Shown: positions 1 to 7,612 of the stretch, piece by piece
Position numbering within the stretch: position 1 is the first letter of the stretch
Layout of the letters: each line of letters opens with the position of its first letter
DNA from: Desulfosporosinus sp. OT
Lineage (GTDB): Bacteria; Bacillota; Desulfitobacteriia; Desulfitobacteriales; Desulfitobacteriaceae
NCBI RefSeq assembly: GCF_000224515.1
Contig: NZ_AGAF01000120.1
Span: 1 to 64,000, forward strand
DNA length: 64,000 nucleotides
Reading direction: 5' to 3'
The notes under the pieces: model-generated
The model's input: only the letters and a program-made list of their open reading frames with translations
Told to the model about the DNA's origin: nothing
The model's database searches: none
Position numbers and translations under genes: made by a program

Positions 1-202
1 CTACGTCAATTTCTGGTAGCTTATGAATAGAAGATAGCGGGGAGATATTGTCCCATTCTATTAGCTGAACTTTATTTCCCAAGCTGCTGGCAGTTTTTCG
101 AGAATTCCTCGTTACAACATATACGTGATATCCATAAGCAAGTAATTCCCCTGTCAGGTTTCTTCCAACAAAACCTGTTCCTCCGAAAATTAAAACATTC
201 AT
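1..202 (-). CDS. NAD(P)-dependent epimerase/SDR, N-terminal part (runs off window)
   Basis: The frame opens at an ATG at 200-202 behind a GGAGGTGG ribosome site and continues past the window edge. The first residues read MNVLIFGGTGFVGRNL, a GGxGFxG Rossmann nucleotide-binding loop typical of atypical/extended short-chain dehydrogenases (the TIGR01777 / NAD-dependent epimerase type). About 67 codons are visible, so the catalytic YxxxK region is outside and the substrate cannot be named. It lies directly after a half attC-like site, so it is either the next cassette gene or flanking chromosomal sequence. The overlapping open frame at 72-275 is a shadow of this gene. Confidence 0.75.
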   Translation of the reverse strand, partial: MNVLIFGGTGFVGRNLTGELLAYGYHVYVVTRNSRKTASSLGNKVQLIEWDNISPLSSIHKLPEIDV

Positions 203-221
203 CTGCCCACCTCCGGAATGA

Positions 222-262
222 TGATTCTGCAAAGTGTCGGGAATCCGTGTTATACAATGCCG
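222..262 (-). repeat. attC-like half site
   Basis: Read on the minus strand it gives TGTATAAC, then GGATTCCCGACACTTTGC. This matches the first arm (R'' and L'' boxes) of the complete attC-like sites at 12615-12692 and 5743-5823. The second arm is missing; the epimerase ribosome site follows directly. It therefore looks like a truncated recombination site at the end of the 341-904 cassette. Confidence 0.5.
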
Positions 263-340
263 ACCCTAGATTCATAGGCTGTCATGAACGAAGACTTCTT
301 CAAATACTGTCCACTATTAGCACTTAGTAAATAAATTTCC

Positions 341-904
341 TTATAGGAATTTTTGAGTTATATCAGCATCCAACTTATCAAGAAAGCGCACTTTGGGACT
401 GCTGAATTTATCCTGAGAAAATCTAAATACTTGAAGAAAATAATCTTTTCCTTCAATGCTTCTGGTTATTTTATTATTGAGAAAGTCCAATTCTATCGTT
501 TTACCATTTGGTTCGTTTCGACCATATACCACTATCAATCTGTCGTAACCATTTTCTACTGTTTGTCCGAAGTCATGAACACCATATTTTTGATTGACAT
601 CTGCTCGACCTGTTATATTACTTCCGCCTAAGCATACATATCTACTCGCAATCAAACTTTGTGGTTTATAATATACCATTCCTAATTGACCTGAAATATT
701 ATTTGTAAAAAGTACAAATTGTTCATTTCTACTTTCGGTCATCTGAATTATTTTCACACCAGAAGCTGCTCTCTTCTCAATATCTTTGGCAATGTCGTTT
801 TTATTTAAGTTAATAGTGTATAAATTAATATAGAAATACGCGATTAGAACGCTAATAATAGTCAAAGTAAATACCGCAAGTAATTTCCGGAGGTTATTTT
901 TCAC
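341..904 (-). CDS. Membrane-anchored hypothetical protein (cassette gene)
   Basis: 187 codons from a GTG start with a modest AAGAGGAA ribosome site. Residues about 8-30 form a single strongly hydrophobic segment after a positive N-terminus (KNNLRK), so the protein should be anchored in the membrane with a soluble extracytoplasmic domain of about 155 residues. There is no lipobox cysteine. I do not recognise the soluble domain. The gene is followed by the attC-like half site at 222-262 and has the same orientation as the other array genes, so it is interpreted as an integron-type cassette. Function unknown. Confidence 0.6.
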   Translation of the reverse strand: MKNNLRKLLAVFTLTIISVLIAYFYINLYTINLNKNDIAKDIEKRAASGVKIIQMTESRNEQFVLFTNNISGQLGMVYYKPQSLIASRYVCLGGSNITGRADVNQKYGVHDFGQTVENGYDRLIVVYGRNEPNGKTIELDFLNNKITRSIEGKDYFLQVFRFSQDKFSSPKVRFLDKLDADITQKFL

Positions 905-935
905 TTAATTCCTCTTCTTTCCCGTGACTGGGCAC

Positions 936-996
936 TCGCACTCGCGAAGTGTCCTTACATGCATCTTGACAAGTTTCGTGAACTGCCTGTATAAGT
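936..996 (-). repeat. Degenerate attC-like palindrome
   Basis: Two arms pair imperfectly: CACGAAACTTGTC and the complement of GACACTTCGCGAG, around a short centre (ATGCATGT). It sits where a cassette site is expected, 3' of the methyltransferase gene, but clear GTTRRRY/RYYYAAC boxes are not visible. The rest of 905-1206 holds nothing else that I recognise. Confidence 0.3.
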
Positions 997-1206
997 AATT
1001 GGATAATGTGTCGAGCTTAACATTTTACTTATGAATTGAGATTAGTACTTTCCGGTTACCCAAATCTTGAATCTTTATCAATGCACTTTCCTGTCCCATT
1101 CCGACATATATAACCGCCAGCGAATCGTCTGGTGGAAATGATCCCTGGACTGATTTAATTGGGCCAAACTGTAATCGTTTAAGACCATTTTATCTGTTTC
1201 CGAAGG

Positions 1207-1887
1207 TTACGGCTTAATTCCACCGAAGATAGCATAATTAAAGTAACGCCAGTGACAACCAACATTAACAAATCCTATTTCTTGTAACCATTTTGTCTGT
1301 TCTTCTATTGATGCTGGGATATCTTCTTCCAAGTACTTACTAAACCATTTTTCATCGTCTTCGCCGTTACTTCTTATGTACTCACGCCATATGCAATGAT
1401 ATTGGTTTGTTAATGCCGGTGAATCTCCTAATACTACTTCCCGATTTATAAAAACCCCTCCTGGGTTCATTGATTTATAGATCTTTCTATATAAATTCGG
1501 CTTTGCCTTATCATTTAAATGGTGGGTAGCTAGGCCAGATACAATAAGATCGTACCCTCCCCCTATATCATCCCGACCAAAATCCCCTTTCTTCAAGGTT
1601 AGACGATTTTTGTATGTGTGTAAATTCTTTTCACATGCCACAAGCATATTTTCTGTCAAATCGAAGGCAACCACTCTCGCCTTTGGAAATTCCATTAAGA
1701 TGAGATATGATAATATTCCAGTGCCGCACCCTAAATCTAGAACATTCATTTCTGTAGATTTGTCGAACGGAATAATGGATAATATCACATCGTTTTGCTC
1801 GTAGTATTTTGGAATAATCCGAGGGATCAGTTCATCATATTCAAATGCTTCTTTTTCGAAGTGTTTGCGCACTTTTTCTAAATTCAT
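1207..1887 (-). CDS. Class I SAM-dependent methyltransferase (cassette gene)
   Basis: A Rossmann-fold methyltransferase. Motif I is visible as VLDLGCGTGILS, followed by an acidic residue at the end of strand 2 (VVAFDLTENM) and a motif-II-like stretch DLIVSGLATHHL. The ATG at 1885-1887 lies 10 nt after AAAGGAGG; an earlier ATG sits too close to that site, so the shorter form (226 aa) is preferred. The substrate cannot be told from sequence; the SGLATHHL stretch is common in methyltransferases acting on small molecules. Isolated methyltransferases of this kind are frequent integron-cassette cargo. Family assignment is firm, function is not. Confidence 0.85.
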   Translation of the reverse strand: MNLEKVRKHFEKEAFEYDELIPRIIPKYYEQNDVILSIIPFDKSTEMNVLDLGCGTGILSYLILMEFPKARVVAFDLTENMLVACEKNLHTYKNRLTLKKGDFGRDDIGGGYDLIVSGLATHHLNDKAKPNLYRKIYKSMNPGGVFINREVVLGDSPALTNQYHCIWREYIRSNGEDDEKWFSKYLEEDIPASIEEQTKWLQEIGFVNVGCHWRYFNYAIFGGIKP

Positions 1888-1993
1888 ATTGCTCATTCCT
1901 CCTTTTTCAAACCCAACTATCAAGATCGATCACTTAAGATCAATTAAAATTCAAACTGAAAATGCAAGTATATAATTTTAACGCTTAATTATG

Positions 1994-2341
1994 TTACACT
2001 AATCTGTATATAACTATCATTACACCTACGATATAAAGTGTTGTAAAGATAATTTTGTTATTTTTCGCTACCCACTTCGGTAGAAAAATATCAAATCCAA
2101 CGTCAGTCCGTTCGGTGTATCTCTCTCCCAGACTGGTAAGCGGACATCGCCATCTGTTAATAAGTAGAATGATTCCTTCCATTATGATTAAAGCAATTGC
2201 AAACCAAGTCAAGATATCTATCCTGTCTGTTATTGCCGAATACAGGATGTACAATATAATAAGAACAAAAAATGCCCAAATTACGGTATGAAGAACCTTG
2301 ATCGTTAAGAGTCTGCAGCTAGGATTTTTAGATTTCCCCAC
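1994..2341 (-). CDS. Small membrane protein, about three TM segments (cassette gene)
   Basis: 115 residues with hydrophobic segments at about 15-35, 43-61 and 95-113, and a conserved-looking loop RWRCPLTSLGERYT between the second and third. The CPLT motif recalls DUF2784-type small membrane proteins, but the match is weak and I would not assign it. Orientation and spacing follow the array. I see no clear attC-like site between its end and the methyltransferase gene (1888-1993), so the site may be lost there. Function unknown. Confidence 0.6.
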   Translation of the reverse strand: MGKSKNPSCRLLTIKVLHTVIWAFFVLIILYILYSAITDRIDILTWFAIALIIMEGIILLINRWRCPLTSLGERYTERTDVGFDIFLPKWVAKNNKIIFTTLYIVGVMIVIYRLV

Positions 2342-2388
2342 TTAAAACACTCTTGAATATAGATAATTAATTCGTTCTTCCACCATCT

Positions 2389-2426
2389 GTCATACAATGT
2401 CACGAAGGTTTACGACGCCGGCAGAG
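2389..2426 (-). repeat. Collapsed attC-like site
   Basis: On the minus strand this reads CTGCCGGCGTCG joined to TAAACCTTCGTGACATTGTA. The first part is the outer flank of sites such as 12020-12103 and the second is the L'/R' end of others. It looks as if recombination between the two GCGTCG copies in one site removed the central palindrome. It lies 3' of the 2453-2785 gene, as expected for a cassette. Confidence 0.4.
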
Positions 2427-2452
2427 AATATCATGCTAACCCCCTTATCCTA

Positions 2453-2785
2453 TTACTTATCTACAATGTAATGATGTAGTATTTTCTGGACACTACCGGC
2501 AAATTTTTCAGCTGCACCCCAGTCAAATTTTAAAAAAGCTCCTTGTGAACTACCCGTGGAAATTGATCGTACGTCAGTAGCACCATAAATATTGTCAATA
2601 ATCACAACCAAGGCTACCCGACTTTCAACTCTCATAAAGTATTTTTCGAATACCAATGTACCAATATAAACATTATTGCCTAGGTTATGAATCTCTTCAT
2701 GAACTAAGTCCGCATTTTCATTTTCCTTGACCAAGTTCATTGCTTCTTCCGGAGTAATTCTTACTTTAAAATTGTATGTACTCAT
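2453..2785 (-). CDS. Conserved hypothetical protein, DUF6054-like (cassette gene)
   Basis: 110 residues, soluble, no signal peptide. The C-terminal half (VALVVIIDN, ISTGSSQGAFLKFDWGAAEKF) resembles the small DUF6054 proteins of Firmicutes as I remember them. This is recognition from memory and not a search result. The start is ATG behind AAGGGGATGAAAGG. It is followed by the collapsed attC-like element at 2389-2426. No catalytic motif is visible and no function can be offered. Confidence 0.6.
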   Translation of the reverse strand: MSTYNFKVRITPEEAMNLVKENENADLVHEEIHNLGNNVYIGTLVFEKYFMRVESRVALVVIIDNIYGATDVRSISTGSSQGAFLKFDWGAAEKFAGSVQKILHHYIVDK

Positions 2786-2890
2786 ACCCTTTCATCCCCT
2801 TTAAGTGTCTCTATTTAATGCATTCCTTTTCCACCCCTATGACAAATCCCCTGTCAAGCAACTTGCTATGCCCCCCCGGGCTGTGTTGAC

Positions 2891-3037
2891 TTAATTCCCG
2901 CTGTCTAAAGATCCAACACGATTAAGTGGCCAATATCGAATGAATACCTTACCAACGATGTTTTGATGGGATAATTCACCCCAGTAGTGACTGTCCTTAC
3001 TGTTGTTCCGGTTATCTCCCAAGACGAAATACGAGCC
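2891..3037 (-). pseudogene. Signal peptidase I C-terminal relic
   Basis: A 49-codon open stretch closed by TAA at 2891-2893 and bounded upstream by an in-frame stop at 3038-3040. It reads [19 protein letters not shown] and later [12 protein letters not shown]. GDNRNNSxDSR is the conserved C-terminal motif (box E) of type I signal peptidases. The catalytic serine and lysine regions and the membrane anchor are absent, so this is a fragment that cannot be an active peptidase. It lies between the 2453-2785 and 3060-3317 genes with no attC of its own. Confidence 0.8.
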
Positions 3038-3059
3038 CTAACAACCTTCAAACTAATAC

Positions 3060-3317
3060 TTACCTATGACTATAAATTATTTGAGTAGCTTTATGAACAT
3101 CTTCTTTCCTGACAAAAATTTCATAATTCTCTCCTATGTTTGAACTAATTGCCATCATAGAGCGCCCTACGCTGCTAGAAGAATTATTGGTTATCTTAAT
3201 TTTTGTTTTTACCCCATTGTCAATAAGCCTCCCTCGTATGCGAGCATATTCATCAATATTGCTTGTGAGGTAAACCGTTTCCCAGCCAAATAATATACTA
3301 AGTATTCTCTTAATCAT
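3060..3317 (-). CDS. Small DUF2007-like protein (cassette gene)
   Basis: 85 residues. The layout resembles DUF2007 'putative signal transducing' domains: a strand VYLTSNIDEYARIRGRL, a variable loop, then YEIFVRKEDVHKATQII. These are small ferredoxin-fold units of unknown role. The start is ATG behind AAAGAGAT. No attC-like site is recognised immediately 3' of it; the signal peptidase relic fills that place. The family call is tentative. Confidence 0.5.
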   Translation of the reverse strand: MIKRILSILFGWETVYLTSNIDEYARIRGRLIDNGVKTKIKITNNSSSSVGRSMMAISSNIGENYEIFVRKEDVHKATQIIYSHR

Positions 3318-3415
3318 ATAAATCCATCTCTTTCAATCTATTACGTCATGCCATATTATGAGTGCTCTTTGGTCAAAGAATTACTTTGGTTTTCTTCCTG
3401 CAGAACAGTATCCAT

Positions 3416-3527
3416 TTTATAACGCTTAGATGATCAACGAAATATCCCATGAATAACCACAAATGGATACTACATCATATCCTCTAGGATAGTCTGTTGG
3501 AACGTTTTTAAACCCTCTGTTAGAAAA
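3416..3527 (-). repeat. attC-like site (long form)
   Basis: On the minus strand it begins TTTCTAACAGAGGGTTTAAA and ends AAGCGTTATAA. These are the R''/L'' and R' ends of the array consensus, with a longer central segment than the other copies. It directly follows the DJ-1/PfpI gene. Confidence 0.55.
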
Positions 3528-3547
3528 AGCCGCTCATTTCCTGAAGT

Positions 3548-4144
3548 TCAAATACTAATGTCATACTCCATTCTCTTAGCCGTTGTCCTTGCAATCTCTT
3601 CTCCAATGAGTTTTGTAATCAGAAAAAATGACATATTAATTCCGGCCGAGATCCCACCAGATGTTATTATTGAACCCTCATCAACATACTTAACCCCTCG
3701 TTGGACTACAACATCTGCGAATTCCTTCTCTAACCTATCAATATCTATCCAGTGAGTTGTGGCTCTCTTGCCGTCCAATAAACCCGCTTTAGCCAGCAAA
3801 AAAGCACCGGTGCATACAGATGTCATTATTGAGACCTTATTCATTTGATCTTTTATCCAACTGATAAGTATATTGTTATGAATTTCAATCTCTTCCGCAC
3901 CATATCCACCTGGGATAATCAAAATATCGAAGTCTGGATTATCCGCAAAGCTATAATCAGGTAAAACCTGAAGTCCATAGCGAGTCTGGACTGTTTCTTT
4001 TGTTTGAGCAACTGTCTTAACATCAAATGGTTTAACGTTGGACCTTGGGTAAGTGGTAATAGATAATACCTCAAATGGTCCAGCAAAGTCCATTACCTCA
4101 ACTTCGTTAAAAAGTAAAATTCCTATCTTCCACTGTTGATCCAA
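3548..4144 (-). CDS. DJ-1/PfpI family protein (cassette gene)
   Basis: A class I glutamine-amidotransferase-fold protein of the DJ-1/PfpI superfamily. It has the N-terminal IGILLFNEVEVMDFAGPFEVL, an IIPGGYGAEE loop and the nucleophile elbow SVCTGAFLLAKAGLLDG, where the cysteine is the expected catalytic residue, followed by ATTHW. This pattern is closest to isonitrile-hydratase-like and ThiJ-like members; the reaction is unknown. The preferred start is TTG at 4142-4144, five bases after GGAGGAGG; an upstream in-frame TTG has no ribosome site. The protein is complete and about normal length (198 aa). It is followed by the 3416-3527 attC-like site. Confidence 0.85.
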   Translation of the reverse strand: MDQQWKIGILLFNEVEVMDFAGPFEVLSITTYPRSNVKPFDVKTVAQTKETVQTRYGLQVLPDYSFADNPDFDILIIPGGYGAEEIEIHNNILISWIKDQMNKVSIMTSVCTGAFLLAKAGLLDGKRATTHWIDIDRLEKEFADVVVQRGVKYVDEGSIITSGGISAGINMSFFLITKLIGEEIARTTAKRMEYDISI

Positions 4145-4187
4145 TTTTTCCTCCTCCAAACAATACCTGACTAGACACTGATTCCAT

Positions 4188-4262
4188 GTCTATGAAGTTT
4201 TTTCGTGAGGATAGCGAAGGCGATTTATATCTTCTCAGATTTTAGGAATACGCTATTTGTGC
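4188..4262 (-). repeat. attC-like site (GCGTATTCC subtype)
   Basis: On the minus strand it contains TAGCGTATTCCTAAAATCTG followed by AGAAGATATAAAT. This is nearly identical to the first arm of the 12891-12971 site. The second arm is degenerate. It lies 3' of the 4286-4885 lipoprotein gene. Confidence 0.5.
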
Positions 4263-4285
4263 ACGTTACTTTAAATTTATCCTAA

Positions 4286-4885
4286 TTAATTTCCATTGTT
4301 CACCCCTAAGATCTGAAGAAACCTTTTCATCGCCAATAAATCATTATCGAGATCATCAGAATCGATCCAGACATTATACGCCAACTCATACCCTTTTATT
4401 GGTATTATTGCATAATATTCAGTCCATGTCCTTGGGTCTTTAGGCATATCTCGTTCTAATATGTATAATTTTCCATTTCCTAGACCTGATCTAATACCTT
4501 CAACACTTAGAATTGAACTATGATTCGGACGACCAGACCCAGATGCATCTCCGTAATACCCAAAAATCTCTAATGAACCAACTTGTTTACCTTGTTTAAA
4601 TATTTGTCCCTGGTTTTTCATCGGAAAAGATATATTCCAACCTTCCGGCAAATCCCCTGTTAATTTGAATTCTACCTTATCATAATTAAACGCGGCTGTA
4701 TGGGGAGCCATTTCCTCTATATATACTTTTGTCTCTGCCGGGCCACCATCATGCAAAATGCCATTAGGTTTAACAGTATCACTTGACCTTTGAAAGGTGG
4801 ATACAGTTACATGAGGAGTTCCACATCCCGATAATACCGCTAATACTAGAACGCAACATATCAATATCAGACGCCTTGTCATCAT
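4286..4885 (-). CDS. Predicted lipoprotein (cassette gene)
   Basis: 199 residues starting MMTRRLILICCVLVLAVLSG, with LSGC as lipobox, so it should be lipidated and displayed on the outer face of the membrane. The mature part has no cysteine cluster or catalytic motif that I can identify. The start ATG follows GAGGTGAAAAG. It is a single-gene cassette with an attC-like site 3' at 4188-4262. Function unknown. Confidence 0.7.
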   Translation of the reverse strand: MMTRRLILICCVLVLAVLSGCGTPHVTVSTFQRSSDTVKPNGILHDGGPAETKVYIEEMAPHTAAFNYDKVEFKLTGDLPEGWNISFPMKNQGQIFKQGKQVGSLEIFGYYGDASGSGRPNHSSILSVEGIRSGLGNGKLYILERDMPKDPRTWTEYYAIIPIKGYELAYNVWIDSDDLDNDLLAMKRFLQILGVNNGN

Positions 4886-5065
4886 CTTTTCACCTCAATT
4901 CAAAACAATTTAAGATACTTAGATACAACCCTTTGGAAAGTTTTACTATCCTCATGTTAATCTCATCTCTACAAATGTTAGCTATCTTTTCCAACATTCT
5001 ACATATTTTGTCTTTATCCTTCCTAAGAGTAATATTAGACAAAAATCTTACCCAAGTAGGAACTT

Positions 5066-5138
5066 TATATAACGTCCTCTGGGTTTGCGACGCGTCCCAA
5101 CCGCTTTCATAGTGTCGTGTAACCCTCTGTTGTACGGC
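5066..5138 (-). repeat. attC-like site
   Basis: On the minus strand: GTACAAC (R''), GGTTACACGACAC (L''), a centre, then ACGCGTCGCAAACCC (L') and GTTATAT (R'). The L boxes pair with each other and the two ends are inverted repeats. It follows the 5218-5523 gene. Confidence 0.65.
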
Positions 5139-5161
5139 GGTATAGCCCTAGATATAAACAT

Positions 5162-5187
5162 GCACTGAACATTATCTGCTCAGTGCT
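5162..5187. terminator. Small hairpin
   Basis: GCACTGA and TCAGTGC form a 7-bp inverted repeat around an 11-nt loop, between the 5218-5523 gene and its attC-like site. There is no clear T-run, so its role as terminator is uncertain. Confidence 0.25.
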
Positions 5188-5217
5188 TAATCAATTACAA
5201 TATTTTCTTGATCTTAG

Positions 5218-5523
5218 CTAAGGAATAGGCAAGATACTCCATATCACATAGTTTATAAAAACATAAATCAATGCGTACATTGAAATAAATAGCAAGTTAA
5301 TAATCAAATTAGCCAACCTGTATGGGGCAGTTAGCTTTATCGTTAAGATTAGGCTTATTAATGTGGGTATAAATGAAAATATCAAATAATCATTCATAAT
5401 ATCTACTACAGGATCTGATATTGATATTGGCCTGAAAAAATAAACCCAGAGAATAATTATGGCAGTGATCCAATTTATACATCCAACTGCAAGTGCTAAA
5501 CAATTATAATCTATTTTCTTCAT
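5218..5523 (-). CDS. Small membrane protein, three TM segments (cassette gene)
   Basis: 101 residues with hydrophobic segments at about 9-30, 45-63 and 72-97. The ATG start at 5521-5523 has only a weak ribosome site (GGTGGTATAG). There is no recognisable family. It is followed by the attC-like site at 5066-5138. Small multi-pass proteins of unknown function are a common class of cassette product. The 5524-5742 stretch upstream has no gene; it holds an inverted repeat (TACGTCG/CGACGTA). Confidence 0.55.
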   Translation of the reverse strand: MKKIDYNCLALAVGCINWITAIIILWVYFFRPISISDPVVDIMNDYLIFSFIPTLISLILTIKLTAPYRLANLIINLLFISMYALIYVFINYVIWSILPIP

Positions 5524-5742
5524 ATCTATACCACCATATCCCTATTGCTGGATTCTTCTACCCATATTACCTATATTACTAAATCCTCAATTAATGAGTA
5601 TTCTTGCTGCATCCGGCGACAGCAATCAACTATTTGTACAAACCATGAAACATCGAAGAATGGAATCCTTCGACATGGTAGTACGTCGGAGCACTGCGCA
5701 CGACGTAACTGCCCCCTTCACTCTATTTCATATACACGTTTC

Positions 5743-5823
5743 ACAAAACGTTAAGGTATTCTCACGCGTCTCAACCAATTCCAGCATCCTCTCTAAGTGA
5801 CGGGAATACAGTGTTGTAAAGTA
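5743..5823 (-). repeat. attC-like site
   Basis: On the minus strand: TTTACAAC (R''), GTATTCCCGTCAC (L''), centre, GACGCGTGAGAATACC (L') and GTTTTGT (R'). The L boxes are clearly complementary. It sits 24 nt after the GNAT stop codon. Confidence 0.65.
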
Positions 5824-5845
5824 ACGCTTCCACAGATCAATACAT

Positions 5846-6340
5846 TCAAGTACTTAATATTGCGAGCTTGTATAATGAAATGAATCTTCCTTTGATATTT
5901 GAAGGAACCTTCTCAATAAATTGAGCACCTACTTTATCGTAAAACCCTATTGCATTTGGATCTGAAAGAATATGTAAGCAAACAATATTCTTTCTTCTAC
6001 ACAATTCCTTAGCGAATGATACAAGTTCAGAACCCACTCTTTTCCCGATAAAATCCGGATGAACAAAAATATGATCCAACCAAAAACCTTTTCTTATCAA
6101 TAATTCTTCTACCTGAAAATCCTTTTTAACTTCGGCTATCGAAATAAATCCGACTATCTCCCTATCAACCTTTGCGACATAAACTTCATTCTTATTTATG
6201 TAATCTAGAGTGATTGTCAATTCATCCTTCCACACTTCGAAATACTCTTTGGGATATTTCCAATATCGTTTAGCTGCAAATGCAATTGATGTCAGCATAT
6301 TGCTTTCTACACCTACAGCACGCCTAATCATAATATTCAC
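5846..6340 (-). CDS. GNAT family N-acetyltransferase (cassette gene)
   Basis: A complete GNAT fold of about 164 residues. It has VYVAKVDREIVGFISIAEV (strands 2-3), LDHIFVHPDFIGKRVGSEL (motif A, acetyl-CoA pyrophosphate-binding loop of the Q/RxxGxG/A type) and NAIGFYDKVGAQFIEK (motif B). The substrate is unknown. The GTG at 6338-6340 has an AGAGGTG site six bases upstream; an ATG three codons later is the alternative start. Acetyltransferases are among the most frequent cassette genes, and this one is followed at once by an attC-like site. Confidence 0.85.
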   Translation of the reverse strand: MNIMIRRAVGVESNMLTSIAFAAKRYWKYPKEYFEVWKDELTITLDYINKNEVYVAKVDREIVGFISIAEVKKDFQVEELLIRKGFWLDHIFVHPDFIGKRVGSELVSFAKELCRRKNIVCLHILSDPNAIGFYDKVGAQFIEKVPSNIKGRFISLYKLAILST

Positions 6341-6408
6341 TTGCCACACCTCTACTCATTTCTATTTGAAAGTTACAGAGTTCGGCAATCGGTATATTGA
6401 GTCCTCCG

Positions 6409-6660
6409 TCATTGGGGGATACCAACAACGGTTGCCGGAAGGGTTCCATGATAATCTTGAGCTGCAAACTGCTTCCCGAATTTGCTGTCCATCTTCCATT
6501 CGCCCTTAAGACAAATGATTAATCCAACATTCACAGCAGTCAGGCTTCCCACGACAGTTACGAGGTCAGCATACCCATTGGATTTTATTTTGATGACACT
6601 GAAACCATTATCTTCATTTTCGAAGGTAATTCTCTCGACAACTCCGCTTATGTATTCCAT
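6409..6660 (-). pseudogene. RecD2 (RecD-like helicase) N-terminal relic
   Basis: The stretch starts MEYISGVVERITFENEDNGF and continues with VVGSLTAVNVG and KGEWKMDSKFGKQFAAQDY, then LPATVVGI. This is the N-terminal OB-fold domain of RecD2-type ATP-dependent helicases, which are normally over 700 residues long. Homology stops after about 83 residues and the frame ends, so all helicase motifs are missing. It is a relic or decapitated copy and not a working gene. No attC-like site is seen immediately 3' of it. Confidence 0.75.
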
Positions 6661-6854
6661 TTTGAGACCTGCCAATCATAAATCTATAGCAGCGCTTCGC
6701 CACATTGCAATACGCCTATCCGCTCTAAGATCGGTTCCTCCGGCCAAAATCCATTCTGTAGTTCTCCCATTATAGAAGGAATTTTTAATTGAATTAGTGA
6801 AATATAATTTTACAAGTGGTAGAGGATGGAGAAACGTAGTGGAGAGGGAGATAT

Positions 6855-7478
6855 ATGAGAATACTTAAAATTAGTAAAGTAACTACATTTATGGTCGGTA
6901 TCTTGATGACGGCTATTTTATTGGGTGGTTGTAGCAACAAAGTACAATCAATCCAACCAAACCAGGAAAGCGATTTCACTTACATTGCAATAGCTGGCGA
7001 AGCCCAAATTAAGAAGTATATTGGGGCTGGAGGAGTTGTTACAATACCAAGCACATTTGGTGGAACATATCCTGTAACAAGTATCGGCATAGATGCTTTT
7101 AAAGATTGCAGAGACTTAACTAGTATTAGTCTTCCGCAAGAATTGATAAGTATTGGCGACGAGGCTTTTTCCGGTTGCTGGCATTTAACTACTATTAGAA
7201 TTCCGCAAGGAGTAACAAGTATCGGTAGAAGTGCTTTTAAAGAATGCACATGCTTAACTACTATTACGATTCCACTAGGAGTAACAAGTATCGGCATGGG
7301 GGCTTTTTACGATTGCAAAAGCTTAAATACTATTAGATTTAACTCGGCAACAACAACAATACCTAATGCTTGGGATACAATTCCAGCAACAACAACCATT
7401 ATAGGCAATGACCCATCTACAGCAAAAACATACTCTACAAAATATAAAAATGATTTCGAAGTAATAGCGTTGCATTAA
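6855..7478 (+). CDS. BspA-type leucine-rich-repeat lipoprotein
   Basis: 207 residues with a signal peptide ending in the lipobox LLGGC (Cys26), so probably a surface lipoprotein. The mature part holds BspA/LRR_5-type repeats of about 23 residues, recognisable by the recurring IxxxAFxxCxxLTxIxIPxGVTSIG. Four repeats are visible between about residues 75 and 165. The start ATG follows GAGGGAGATAT. It is the only plus-strand gene in the array and has no obvious attC-like site at its 3' end, so it may be a reversed cassette or an unrelated insertion. LRR_5 proteins usually mediate adhesion or protein-protein contact; the partner here is unknown. Confidence 0.85.
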   Translation: MRILKISKVTTFMVGILMTAILLGGCSNKVQSIQPNQESDFTYIAIAGEAQIKKYIGAGGVVTIPSTFGGTYPVTSIGIDAFKDCRDLTSISLPQELISIGDEAFSGCWHLTTIRIPQGVTSIGRSAFKECTCLTTITIPLGVTSIGMGAFYDCKSLNTIRFNSATTTIPNAWDTIPATTTIIGNDPSTAKTYSTKYKNDFEVIALH

Positions 7479-7612
7479 AATAATTCGTCCTTGTCGAAGT
7501 TATATGGATAATTCCAAACCCGACAAGTAGTTCGTTCTCTAGGATTGTCAAGGAACCTGAACAATACATCAAATTTGATTTCTTCAAGGCAGCCTCAGCT
7601 ACACATACAAAT

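Noticed and set aside
4783..5112. 109-codon plus-strand frame
   Set aside because: It overlaps the lipoprotein start and the attC-like site at 5066-5138 and has no ribosome site.
6680..6790. Short frame MGELQNGFWPEEPILE on the minus strand upstream of the RecD2 relic
   Set aside because: About 28 codons, no ribosome site and no family that I recognise; not enough to call a gene.
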